Assembly (NCBI RefSeq): GCF_017168195.1
Contig: NZ_JADNYL010000001.1
Span: 434,001 to 498,000, forward strand
Reading direction: 5' to 3'
Source: Thalassotalea sp. G2M2-11
Lineage (GTDB): Bacteria > Pseudomonadota > Gammaproteobacteria > Enterobacterales > Alteromonadaceae
Length of the DNA stretch: 64,000 nucleotides
The notes under the pieces were generated by a model. The model searched no databases. It was not told where the DNA came from and worked only from the letters and a program-made list of their open reading frames with translations. The position numbers and the translations under genes were made by a program. Numbering within the stretch: position 1 is the stretch's first letter; each line of letters starts with the position of its first letter. Of the stretch, positions 28,769 to 38,069 are shown piece by piece.

Positions 28769-30751
28769 TTGGTCAACTCATCTTCCTCTATTGAAGTGCA
28801 ATTCAAAAATATTCAACAATTAATCCAATCGGCAAAATTTAATGAGGCCATTGAACAGGCAAAACAATCCCTGAGACAAACTGATGAGCAGGCGCATCAA
28901 GTGCAACTGCGGTATTTAGTTGCTGTTGCCCAACGCTATGCAAAAAAATTCTCCAGTGCTTTGGCAAGTCTCGATGAATTATTGGTGCTCGATCACAAGC
29001 ACAGCAGAGCTTACCAAGAAAAAGGCTATAATTATCTGGCACTGCAACAAGCTGACAAAGCACAACAGGCATTTGAGCAAGCCGTAAAGCTTAATCCTTG
29101 CTTAGTCGCGAGTTGGCAAGAATTAATAGAAATATACCGCAAGCAAGCTCAACCGAAGTTAATACAACAAGCGGCAAATCAATTAGAAAAATTGAAGCAA
29201 TTACCGCCTGCTTTGCTAGCCGTCACTGAATTTATGCATGAAGGTAAGTTTGTTAAAGCAGAACAAGTATGTCGTCATTTTCTGCAACAGAATAAACATC
29301 ATATTGAAGGTATGTGCCTGCTGGCTGAGATCGGTATAGAGCTGAAAGTGTACGCCGATGCTGAGTTTTTATTGTCGAGTGCTATTGAATTAGCACCAAA
29401 GCATATCCATGCGCGTTCTTTATATCTAAATTTGTTGATCCGTTTGGGCAAATTTAAAAAAGCTGAGCAGCAAGTTGAGATATTATTAACCGCACAGCCT
29501 GATAACCATAGCTTTAAAGTCGCAAAAGCAAGCGTGTTAACTGGCTTAGGAAAAACCGAACAAGCAATTAATATATTTACGCAAGTGATAGCCGATAATG
29601 ATCAAATTGCGGGTTATCATTTACAGCTTGGGCATGCCCTAAAAGCTAAGGGAGATTTAGCTGAAGCAATTAAGGCTTATCAAAGGGCATATCAAATACA
29701 AGCGAATTACGGTGATGCATTTTGGAGCTTGGCGAATACTAAAACTTATCATTTTAGAGATGACGAAATAGCGCTGATGCAACAGCAAATTGACAATGAA
29801 CAGGCTAGCTTAACCGATAAAGTTCAGTTGCATTTTGCTATGGGTAAAGCTTATGAAGACAGAAAGCAATACGATCAAGCATTTCATGCCTATCAGCAAG
29901 GCAATCAACTGCAAAGTTCTCATAATAAATTTGATATTAGTAAGATCGAGCAGCAAGTGGATGAACAAATACACCATTGCACAGCTGAGTTATTTGAACA
30001 ACGGGGGCATTTAGGTCTTGATGTGCCGGATCCTATTTTTATTGTCGGTTTACCTCGTGCGGGTTCTACCTTGTTGGAGCAGATACTAGCATCTCACAGC
30101 CAAGTAGATGGCACCATGGAGCTGCATAATATCCTTGGCTTAGCTGCACGTTTGCGCGGAAGAAATAAACAAGAAAATTTATACCCGAAAAATTTAGCTG
30201 ACATTGACGGGAGTTACTTTAAACGTTTTGGTCAGCAATTTATCGATGACACTAGGGTCTATCGCGAACATGCGCCATTATTTATCGATAAAATGCCGAA
30301 CAACTTTCTTCATATCGGCCTGATCCGATTAATTTTACCTAATGCTAAAATCATTGATGCACGGCGCTCTCCCATGGCGTGTTGCTTTAGTGGTTACAAA
30401 CAGTTGTTTGCTGAAGGGCAGGATTTTAGTTATAGCCTTGAAGATATTGGTCGTTATTACAATGCATATATGAAATTAATGGCACACTGGCAATCCGTCT
30501 TACCTGGTTTCGTGTTGACAGTGAACCATGAAGATGTGGTGGATGATCTCGAAGGGCAAGTCAGAAGAATGCTTGATTTTTGTCGCTTAGAATTTGAACC
30601 GTCATGTTTAGAGTTTCATAAAACCAAACGTAATATCAAAACGCCAAGTTCTGAGCAAGTTCGCCAGCCTATTTATAAAAGTGCTACAGCGCAATGGCAA
30701 TACTTTGAGCAGCATCTTTCACCTTTGAAGAAAGTGCTTAATATCAATTAA
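28769..30751 (+). CDS. TPR-repeat sulfotransferase family protein
   Basis: A 660-residue protein. The first 400 residues are tetratricopeptide-like helical repeats (for example YNYLALQQADKAQQAFEQAV and LGHALKAKGDLAEAIKAYQ). A PAPS-dependent sulfotransferase domain follows, with phosphosulfate-binding loop VGLPRAGSTLLEQ near residue 427 and a DARRSPMACCFS 3'-phosphate region. The start is TTG 28769, chosen because GGAG lies 9 bases upstream; the nearest ATG (28755) is in another frame. The acceptor is unknown. Its stop overlaps the convergent topB stop by four bases. The PAP product would feed to CysQ. Confidence 0.82.
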   Translation: MVNSSSSIEVQFKNIQQLIQSAKFNEAIEQAKQSLRQTDEQAHQVQLRYLVAVAQRYAKKFSSALASLDELLVLDHKHSRAYQEKGYNYLALQQADKAQQAFEQAVKLNPCLVASWQELIEIYRKQAQPKLIQQAANQLEKLKQLPPALLAVTEFMHEGKFVKAEQVCRHFLQQNKHHIEGMCLLAEIGIELKVYADAEFLLSSAIELAPKHIHARSLYLNLLIRLGKFKKAEQQVEILLTAQPDNHSFKVAKASVLTGLGKTEQAINIFTQVIADNDQIAGYHLQLGHALKAKGDLAEAIKAYQRAYQIQANYGDAFWSLANTKTYHFRDDEIALMQQQIDNEQASLTDKVQLHFAMGKAYEDRKQYDQAFHAYQQGNQLQSSHNKFDISKIEQQVDEQIHHCTAELFEQRGHLGLDVPDPIFIVGLPRAGSTLLEQILASHSQVDGTMELHNILGLAARLRGRNKQENLYPKNLADIDGSYFKRFGQQFIDDTRVYREHAPLFIDKMPNNFLHIGLIRLILPNAKIIDARRSPMACCFSGYKQLFAEGQDFSYSLEDIGRYYNAYMKLMAHWQSVLPGFVLTVNHEDVVDDLEGQVRRMLDFCRLEFEPSCLEFHKTKRNIKTPSSEQVRQPIYKSATAQWQYFEQHLSPLKKVLNIN

Positions 30752-32676
30752 GCACGTTGTCTTTTCGCACGTTTACGTTTTTTATATGCCGGAGCTTGTG
30801 TTGATTTAATTCCTGTTAAGCTGACGGGTAACTGCTGCATCGCTAAGCTAATTAATTCAGTTAATGTCTCAGTGAGCGGTGTTATAAAGTGCTGATAGCT
30901 GGCTTTGCGTTCGGCAATATTGTTTAATGTCGCTTCCCATTGTGCGGTCATATCTGGTTGCGTACATTGTTTCGGTAATGCATTGATCAGGCCTTTCCCC
31001 GCCTCAGTTGCGTGAATATTTTTGCCTTGACGCTGTAAAAAACCACGCTTGAACAATAATTCAATAATGCCGGCACGGGTAGCTTCGGTGCCTAAACCAT
31101 CAGTATCTTTCAATATGGCTTTAAGTGTTTTATCACTGACAAAACGATTAATGCCTGTCATTGCGGCAAGTAAACTAGCGTCAGTAAAAGCTTTAGGGGC
31201 TTGAGTCAGCTTTTCCAGTAAATTGCCTTGTTTACAAAGTAGCACGTCACCTTGTTCAACTACTGGTAGTTGTTGCTCTTGCAAAGCTTCATCGCTGTTC
31301 TTAACCATTTTTTTCTGAGGAAATAAAGACTTCCATCCCAGCTGTTTAGGGATATTGGCGCTTGCAGTAAAGTGGCCTCCAGCAATTGTTAATGAAATTT
31401 TTGTGTGGTGGTATAGATAGTCGGGATAAAACTGGGCGATATATTGGCGTACGATCAGCTGGTAAATATTTTGCTCAAAATTGTTTAATACGATGGCATT
31501 AACAGGTTTTTCTGTCGGGATAATCGCATGATGTGCGGTTACTTTTTTGCTATTCCATGCTCCGCTTTTTAATTGTGCATTGGCATTACTTGCCGCTTTA
31601 GCCAGTGATGAATTTCCTTGGGCGATATGCGTTAAAATACCTGTTGCTTGACTGTGTTGCTCATCGGGTAAATAACGACAATCAGAGCGAGGATAAGTGA
31701 TCAATTTATGCTTTTCGTATAAAGACTGGCAAACATCGAGCACTAATTTAGCATTCATTGAAAACTGTTGAGCTGCAGCTATTTGTAATGCGGATAAGTT
31801 AAAGGGTAATGGTGGTGTTTGCTTTTTATGCTTTTTCTCGACCTCAGTAACGGTTGCCGGTTGCTCAGAAATGCGTTCGACAACATTTTCTGCTAATGCT
31901 TTAACGACCACTCGTCCTTCTTCATCCATATAAGGTATACAAGCATCGCTGGGTTGCCATTTTGCCTCGAACTGCTCGCCGTTTGCTGTTTCTAGCACGG
32001 CACTTACTTGATAAAAGGGTTTACTGACAAAGTGTTCAATGTCGTGATCGCGATTAACTACCAGACCAAGTACTGGCGTTTGGACACGACCTACTGATAG
32101 CACGCCATGATAGCCTACTTTACCTCCTTGTATGGTATAGGCACGAGTTAAATTGATGCCGTATAGCCAATCAGCCCGACTGCGTGCCAATGCAGATATT
32201 GATAATGGCATAAACGCTTGATTCGGTTTTAATTGTTGTAATGCGCGTTTGACGGCAGAAGTATTGAGATCACTGATCAATAACCGTTGCATATTGGCTT
32301 TTTTGTGCGGTGCTACCTTAAGGAATTCAATTACTTCATCTACCAGTAATTGTCCTTCGCGATCAGGATCGCCAGCATGGATGATCTGTTGTGCTTGTTT
32401 GACTAATTTTCGGATGACACTAAGTTGCGATTTTGTTTGATACTTTGCCGTTAGCTGCCACTTTGTAGGGATAATAGGCAGATGTTCTAACTGCCATTTT
32501 TTGTATTTTTCATCATAGGCGTCAGGTTGTGCTTGTTCCAAAATATGGCCTATGCACCATGTGACAATATCGCCATTCCCGAGTTCGATATATCCTTGTT
32601 GTTTTTTATGTGGTTTTGGTAGTGCTGAGGCAATAGCTCGGCCAAGGCTGGGTTTTTCGGCAATATATAATCTCAT
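30748..32676 (-). CDS. topB: DNA topoisomerase III
   Basis: Type IA topoisomerase, 642 residues (653 in E. coli). The Toprim domain starts MRLYIAEKPSLGRAIA and has the metal motif DPDREG near residue 102. The catalytic Tyr is at about residue 327 in LITYPRSDCRYLP. The basic tail KKRKRAKRQRA probably aids DNA binding; no C-terminal zinc fingers are seen. It decatenates replication intermediates. It converges on the sulfotransferase gene with overlapping stops, so no terminator fits between them. The start has little choice, because MRLYIAEKPSLG is the conserved N-terminus. Confidence 0.93.
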   Translation of the reverse strand: MRLYIAEKPSLGRAIASALPKPHKKQQGYIELGNGDIVTWCIGHILEQAQPDAYDEKYKKWQLEHLPIIPTKWQLTAKYQTKSQLSVIRKLVKQAQQIIHAGDPDREGQLLVDEVIEFLKVAPHKKANMQRLLISDLNTSAVKRALQQLKPNQAFMPLSISALARSRADWLYGINLTRAYTIQGGKVGYHGVLSVGRVQTPVLGLVVNRDHDIEHFVSKPFYQVSAVLETANGEQFEAKWQPSDACIPYMDEEGRVVVKALAENVVERISEQPATVTEVEKKHKKQTPPLPFNLSALQIAAAQQFSMNAKLVLDVCQSLYEKHKLITYPRSDCRYLPDEQHSQATGILTHIAQGNSSLAKAASNANAQLKSGAWNSKKVTAHHAIIPTEKPVNAIVLNNFEQNIYQLIVRQYIAQFYPDYLYHHTKISLTIAGGHFTASANIPKQLGWKSLFPQKKMVKNSDEALQEQQLPVVEQGDVLLCKQGNLLEKLTQAPKAFTDASLLAAMTGINRFVSDKTLKAILKDTDGLGTEATRAGIIELLFKRGFLQRQGKNIHATEAGKGLINALPKQCTQPDMTAQWEATLNNIAERKASYQHFITPLTETLTELISLAMQQLPVSLTGIKSTQAPAYKKRKRAKRQRA

Positions 32677-32850
32677 TGAAATTAAAGTGTCGAGAGAATG
32701 TTTGAAGAGTGTAATTGATAACTGTTTTTATATCCAGTGCTTCTTGGATGGTATGAGAAAATAGGGGCTAGAATATTGCTTGGTGACAGCTAATGTTATT
32801 AATTCACTTTACTTAGCGTGTCAAAACAGCACTGAGTTTATTAATAGTGG

Positions 32851-33390
32851 TTAGCGATTTTTGATTTGATAATAGGCAATATCACATTCAAATAACGGAT
32901 CAACATGATGATAGGTTTTCACATATGACATGCCGATTTTCTGCATGATATTGATAGAGCCTAAGTTATCAGTGGCAGCTATCGCGCTAAAAGCGCGGTA
33001 AGCTTTATTTTGCGCGAGAATGTTTTTGATATGTTGGGCTGCCTCTGAGGCATAGCCTTTACCCCATGATGAACGAAAAAATCGCCAGCCAAGTTCAAGG
33101 TTGTCAGCTTCAGGGTGATCAGAGAAAAAATTCATTGGTCGGACTAAAATCCAGCCGAGGTATTCATCCGTTTGTTTGAGGTTAACTTGCCATAAGCCCC
33201 AACCTTTATCTTCATTTCGGTAAGCTTGCATGCGAGGAATAAAGGTATTAATGATTCTATCTCGAGTTGAGATGATACCGCCTGTGATATATTTCATTAC
33301 CTCAGGATCTTGATCTAACTGCCATAAAGCGTCTATGTCAGAGCTATTCATTAACCGAAAAGATAAGCGGGTTGAATCATTAATATCCAT
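32851..33390 (-). CDS. GNAT family N-acetyltransferase (RimJ/RimL-like)
   Basis: A 179-residue acetyltransferase. The acetyl-CoA binding region is WRFFRSSWGKGYASEAAQHI (about residues 101-120), and the C-terminal part (DNLGSINIMQKIGMSYVKTY) is the usual GNAT strand-helix. RLSFRLMNSSDIDALWQLDQDPEVMKYI at the start marks the RimJ-like subgroup that acetylates protein N-termini or small amines. The substrate cannot be inferred. It is preceded upstream by a terminator ending ppaC, so it has its own promoter. Confidence 0.8.
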   Translation of the reverse strand: MDINDSTRLSFRLMNSSDIDALWQLDQDPEVMKYITGGIISTRDRIINTFIPRMQAYRNEDKGWGLWQVNLKQTDEYLGWILVRPMNFFSDHPEADNLELGWRFFRSSWGKGYASEAAQHIKNILAQNKAYRAFSAIAATDNLGSINIMQKIGMSYVKTYHHVDPLFECDIAYYQIKNR

Positions 33391-33428
33391 GCATATGCCT
33401 TTATCTGCTGGCTGAGAACGCCAAATAA

Positions 33429-33463
33429 AAAAGCTCGATGTAAGTTCATATCATCGAGCTTTG
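33429..33463 (-). terminator. Terminator after ppaC
   Basis: A 10-bp stem AAGCTCGATG/CATCGAGCTT with an 11-base loop. On the minus strand it is followed by a T-run, 20 bases after the ppaC stop. Confidence 0.85.
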
Positions 33464-33482
33464 TTACACATCGCTATGTTTG

Positions 33483-34406
33483 TTAAGCGAGAGATTCCTG
33501 TAGTGGCGGTACCACTTGTTTTTTACGAGATAACACACCGTCTAGCCATACTTTGCCATCAGTAGTTGCTTTACCATAAGCTTTTTCGGTTAAATCGTCA
33601 TTATCACTTACCACTAACACTTCTGAGCCTTCTTTCATAATATCTGTTAATAATAACATCACACTATGGCGGTTACCTTCAGCTTTGAGTGCTGCAATAT
33701 CAGCCGCTAGCTCTGCTTTGATATCGTCAAATATCGCCAGATCGATCACTTCTAATTGTCCGATACCGACTAAGTTGCCATGCATATCGAAGTCTTTAAA
33801 GTCACGTAATACTAAGTCACGGATCGGTGTGCCTTCTACCGCAGATTTCACTTTAAACATTTCCATGCCTAAGCCTTGTGGATCATCTATTCCTGCAATT
33901 TCTGCTAGAGCTTCAACGCACTTGATATCAGCGGTAGTACAGGTTGGTGATTTAAAAATAACGGTATCGGATAAAATCGCGCACATCATCGCACCAGCAA
34001 TATTTTTAGGGATCTCAACATTGTGGAAGTCGTACATCATTTTAATAATTGTGTTGGTACAGCCGACAGGGCGGATCCAACATTCCAGCGGCGCATTTGA
34101 GGTGATGTCACCTAGTTTATGATGATCAATAATGCCTAAAATAGTAGTGTTATCGATATCATCTGGCCCTTGGATTCGATCAGAATGATCAACAACATAA
34201 ATACCATCAGTATCAGCAAAACTTAGCTTAAGTTCAGGTTGTTCAAAACCAAACTTATCTAAAATAAATAATGTTTCAGGTGAAAGTTCGCCTAAACGTG
34301 CTGGTTTAACGTCTTCGCCCAGCGTTGTTTTTAAATATGAAAGCGCAATTGCTGAGCAAATTGAATCTGAATCAGGAACCTTGTGTCCTACTGCATATGC
34401 TGACAT
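33483..34406 (-). CDS. ppaC: Manganese-dependent inorganic pyrophosphatase (family II)
   Basis: Cytoplasmic DHH-superfamily enzyme that splits pyrophosphate, 307 residues. The metal-binding motifs are GHKVPDSDS near residue 6, VVDHSD and the diagnostic IIDHHKLGD; the C-terminal DHHA2 domain ends with a SRKKQVVPPL substrate site. The start is placed at ATG 34406, where the conserved N-terminus MSAYAVGH begins and GGAGA precedes; a frame extending 11 codons upstream is not needed. Most gammaproteobacteria use family I Ppa, so this is a family II alternative seen in marine groups. It is monocistronic. Confidence 0.93.
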   Translation of the reverse strand: MSAYAVGHKVPDSDSICSAIALSYLKTTLGEDVKPARLGELSPETLFILDKFGFEQPELKLSFADTDGIYVVDHSDRIQGPDDIDNTTILGIIDHHKLGDITSNAPLECWIRPVGCTNTIIKMMYDFHNVEIPKNIAGAMMCAILSDTVIFKSPTCTTADIKCVEALAEIAGIDDPQGLGMEMFKVKSAVEGTPIRDLVLRDFKDFDMHGNLVGIGQLEVIDLAIFDDIKAELAADIAALKAEGNRHSVMLLLTDIMKEGSEVLVVSDNDDLTEKAYGKATTDGKVWLDGVLSRKKQVVPPLQESLA

Positions 34407-34647
34407 TGATAGTGTTCTCCAAACGCCATGAGTTGCCAATAAAGCAATTTATATTGGCTATTGATAATATTAGAGTGTCTATTCTAACAAAAAGTTCGTT
34501 GGTTAGACTAGTCAACAATTGTACTAATTTTATCCACTATTATTCTTAAACAACTTTACCGTGATAAAGGCTTTATGGTTTTTCTCAGGTGGGCTAATAT
34601 TGCTGCGAAAAATGATAATAATCCAAAGCTTTAAATATGAGGACCTT

Positions 34648-36720
34648 ATGTTCAAATTAACATCATTTGCGGCAGTGCTTTCGTTAGTCAGTACAACTGT
34701 CGTAGCAGACGATACTATTAGTATCGAGGATATTCCAAAAATTAAATCAGTCGTTAGTAGTGTTGTTAGCCCAAGTGGTGATTACCTTGCTTATACTCGT
34801 ACGCAACCTCGAGAGCTGTATGTTGATCAACATGGTAAAAATTATACCGAATTATATATTACTGATGCGAAAGGAAATACTCGCCCATTTATTACAGGTA
34901 AAGTGAACGTTGGTGGTTTGGAATGGTCTGCCGATGGAAAATTTGTCTATTTTCTGGCGAAATTTAAAGGGGATAAGTTTACTCAGTTGTATCGCATTCC
35001 CGTTGATGGTGGTGAACGCCAAAAAGTCATGGGGTTAAAAGATACTTCGATCAGCCGTTACGATATTAGTCCTGATGGTAAGCAAGTGGCGATACTTGCT
35101 ATGCCAGCAAAAGACAAGTCTGAGAAAGAACTGAAAAAGTTAGGTTTTAAAGCCGAAGTGTATGAAATGGGCTTGAAAAACAAACAGTTGTTTGTCACCG
35201 ACTTAGCCGTCCATGACAAAGCACAGCAACTGGATGCCTTTGATGTTAAAGGTCATGTGACCGATATGAATTGGTCAGCTGATAACGAGCAGTTATTGGT
35301 GAAAACTCAACCCACCTCATTAATTGATGATACATACACTCAATCACAATGGCATGTTATGAACCTTGCCGAGCAGAAAATCACCTTATCTATCGCCACT
35401 GAAGGTAAGTTAGGCACTGCTGAGTTTTCTGCTGATGGACAATACATCGCCATTATCGGCGCACAAGATAAACATGATCCAGCAACTGGACGTTTATATT
35501 TAGCTGACGCAAGTAGTGGTAAAATTAGTCATTGGTTACCGAATTTTGCTGGTCATGTCAGTGATATTGAGTGGTCTCATCACAGCGACAAATTACACTT
35601 TATTGCCAATATTGGCACTGAAAGCATAGTGGCAAATATTAAGCCGGGCAGCAAAAAGTATCGAACGCAATTGAAAGCGGGCAAAATCATTGCTTCAAAC
35701 CTCTCAATCTCTGATTCAGATAAAACCATCGCGTTAAAGGGTCATAGTGCCAAACACCCAAATGAAGCGTTTATGCTTCGTGGTAAGAAACTGACGCAAG
35801 TATCAGATTCCAACCCTTGGTTAAAAGATAAACGTTTTGCGAAACAAGAATCTATTACTATCAAAGCACGTGATGGCGTGGAAGTAGGCGGGATTTTAGT
35901 TTATCCGCTTGATTATAAAAAAGGTCAGCGCTATCCATTGATCATGCAAGTGCATGGTGGACCTGAAAGTCATGAAAAAAATGGTTGGGTAACTGCTTAC
36001 TCTAAACCCGGTCAAATGGGCGCAGCGCGCGGTTATGCAGTATTTTATCCTAATTATCGTGGCTCAACCGGTAAAGGTGTTGAGTATTCTAAGTTAGGAC
36101 AAAATGATTATGCGGGTGCTGAGTTTAATGATCTGGTGGATATGAAAAATTATCTGGTTGAGCAAGGCTTAGTGGATAGTAAACGAGTCGGCATTACTGG
36201 CGGTTCGTATGGTGGCTATGCCTCTGCTTGGGCAGCAACAAAATTGACAGAGCATTTTGCTGCAAGTGTGATGTTTGTTGGTATCTCAAATCAATTATCT
36301 AAATTTGGTACTACCGATATTTCTAATGAAATGCATTTAGTTCATGCGCGCTCTTACCCATGGGATAAATGGCAGTACTATTTAGAACGTAGCCCTATTT
36401 ATTGGGCTCACCAGTCTAAAACGCCTCTTTTGATCATGCATGGTAAAGATGATCCTCGAGTGCATCCGGCACAATCGATGGAAATGTATCGTTACATGAA
36501 AGTCCAAGGTAAAGATGTGCGCCTAGTATATTATCCAGGAGAAGGTCATGGTAACCGTAAGGCTGCAGCGCAGTATGATTACAGCTTACGTTTGATGCGT
36601 TGGATGGATAATTATCTGATGGAAGGTAAGAAAACCATGCCGGATTATAAGCTTGATCACAAAGCGAAACTGAAAGCTGTGAAAGATAAAAATAAAGCGA
36701 AGAAAAAAGAGAGTGCTTAA
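34648..36720 (+). CDS. S9 family prolyl-oligopeptidase-like peptidase, exported
   Basis: Serine peptidase of 690 residues. The signal peptide is MFKLTSFAAVLSLVSTTVVA, and the N-terminal half is a beta-propeller (WD/YVTN-like strands such as GLEWSADGKFVYF). The alpha/beta hydrolase half holds the catalytic triad: Ser in GGSYGGY near residue 518, Asp in HGKDDPRV near 600 and His in GEGHGN near 633. The tail is rich in K and A. The start at ATG 34648 follows GAGGA and gives a clean signal peptide; the frame is open to 34561 but without support. It likely digests small peptides in the periplasm. Confidence 0.9.
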   Translation: MFKLTSFAAVLSLVSTTVVADDTISIEDIPKIKSVVSSVVSPSGDYLAYTRTQPRELYVDQHGKNYTELYITDAKGNTRPFITGKVNVGGLEWSADGKFVYFLAKFKGDKFTQLYRIPVDGGERQKVMGLKDTSISRYDISPDGKQVAILAMPAKDKSEKELKKLGFKAEVYEMGLKNKQLFVTDLAVHDKAQQLDAFDVKGHVTDMNWSADNEQLLVKTQPTSLIDDTYTQSQWHVMNLAEQKITLSIATEGKLGTAEFSADGQYIAIIGAQDKHDPATGRLYLADASSGKISHWLPNFAGHVSDIEWSHHSDKLHFIANIGTESIVANIKPGSKKYRTQLKAGKIIASNLSISDSDKTIALKGHSAKHPNEAFMLRGKKLTQVSDSNPWLKDKRFAKQESITIKARDGVEVGGILVYPLDYKKGQRYPLIMQVHGGPESHEKNGWVTAYSKPGQMGAARGYAVFYPNYRGSTGKGVEYSKLGQNDYAGAEFNDLVDMKNYLVEQGLVDSKRVGITGGSYGGYASAWAATKLTEHFAASVMFVGISNQLSKFGTTDISNEMHLVHARSYPWDKWQYYLERSPIYWAHQSKTPLLIMHGKDDPRVHPAQSMEMYRYMKVQGKDVRLVYYPGEGHGNRKAAAQYDYSLRLMRWMDNYLMEGKKTMPDYKLDHKAKLKAVKDKNKAKKKESA

Positions 36721-36777
36721 GATAACCTCAGCTTCATATAAGCCATGCGTTTAAAGCATGATAAATCGTTGAAAAAA

Positions 36778-36807
36778 ATAAAGCCCTGAACTATCAGGGC
36801 TTTTTAT
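36778..36807. terminator. Bidirectional terminator
   Basis: Stem AAGCCCTGA/TCAGGGCTT flanked by an A-run and a T-run. It separates the S9 peptidase gene from the convergent fbp gene. Confidence 0.88.
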
Positions 36808-36835
36808 TTGGTAATGCGCTCATGCAGTTATGAGG

Positions 36836-37804
36836 TTACTGATAATAACTTAAACATTTTGTCACTTCGTTTTTCGAGCCCATGATCACCTCTACACGTT
36901 GGTGAATATCTGATGGATCAATCTCCATAATGCGCCCTTGAGAGGTCATCGCTAGGCCACCGGCTTGCTCAACCAAAAAGCTCATCGGATTAGCTTCATA
37001 CATTAAACGTAACTTATAGGGTTTATTCGGGTTTTTGTTATCAGCAGGATAGGTAAATATGCCGCCTCGAGTCAATACGCGGTGAATATCGCCTACCATA
37101 GCTGCAATCCAACGCATGTTGAAGTTTTTACCTCGTGGTCCTGTATCACCGGCCACTAGGTCGTTAATATAATTTTGCATGGGTTGTTGCCAAAAGCGTT
37201 GATTCGACATATTAATGGCAAATTCTTGTGTATCCTGAGGGATTTGCACATTTCGTTGCACCAATAGATAACCGCCATGGGTACGATCTAAGACATAAAA
37301 ATGTGTTCCTTGACCTGTAGTCATCACTAGCATGGTGGATGGACCATAAAGCACATAACCGGCACATACTTGTTTGTGACCCGCTTGCTTAAATTGATCA
37401 GGGTCGTCAGCAGCCAACTCTGGGCGAGATTCATGGATTGAAAAAATTGTACCTATGAGTGAGTTGATATCAATGTTTGAGCTGCCATCTAGCGGGTCAA
37501 ATGAAACGATAAATTTTCCTTTTGGCTCACCAGCAACAGAGGTATCTTCTTCTTCTGAAGAAATGGCTTTAACAAACCCTGATTCTAATAAAATATCTTT
37601 AAATAATTCATTTGCCACAACATCTAACTTCTTTTGCACTTCACCCTGAATATTTTCATCTAAGGTAGAGCCCATTAAGCCCCCTAAGTGTGCCTGACTG
37701 ACACGAAAAGAAATCTCTTTGGTGGCTGCTAAGATAGTTTTGATCAGAGAAATTAAATCTAAAGGTACGTTATCTTCACGTAGAGCTGGGGCAAGTCGTT
37801 GCAT
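36836..37804 (-). CDS. fbp: Fructose-1,6-bisphosphatase class I
   Basis: Gluconeogenic phosphatase converting fructose 1,6-bisphosphate to fructose 6-phosphate, 322 residues. Metal-binding motifs are visible as SSEEE near residue 93 and [11 protein letters not shown] near residue 118. The C-terminal EQAGGLAM and NPMSFLVEQ segments match the class I family. The start [11 protein letters not shown] is close to the usual N-terminus. It stands alone between the S9 peptidase and the divergent metalloprotease gene. The intergenic region upstream (37805-38069) is AT-rich with no named site. Confidence 0.94.
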   Translation of the reverse strand: MQRLAPALREDNVPLDLISLIKTILAATKEISFRVSQAHLGGLMGSTLDENIQGEVQKKLDVVANELFKDILLESGFVKAISSEEEDTSVAGEPKGKFIVSFDPLDGSSNIDINSLIGTIFSIHESRPELAADDPDQFKQAGHKQVCAGYVLYGPSTMLVMTTGQGTHFYVLDRTHGGYLLVQRNVQIPQDTQEFAINMSNQRFWQQPMQNYINDLVAGDTGPRGKNFNMRWIAAMVGDIHRVLTRGGIFTYPADNKNPNKPYKLRLMYEANPMSFLVEQAGGLAMTSQGRIMEIDPSDIHQRVEVIMGSKNEVTKCLSYYQ

Positions 37805-38069
37805 TGTTTTACCTAATTTTGAGTGAAATACTCGTGTTTGAGTAAATTGTATATTATATTTGTTGGGCTTTTTTTAGTCACTTTTTGTTCAACTAACATT
37901 AAACTGGCGCGTTAAAATTACTGATAATTTAACCAATAATAAAGATTCAATTAGTAAAATTGAAATATTACACCCTAACTTTCACGCTAATTATAACAAT
38001 AAATGAACGGTTTTCTGTAGCGTAAATGCTATAAATTTAACTGATTTTTTAAAATTAAAAGGGATATCA

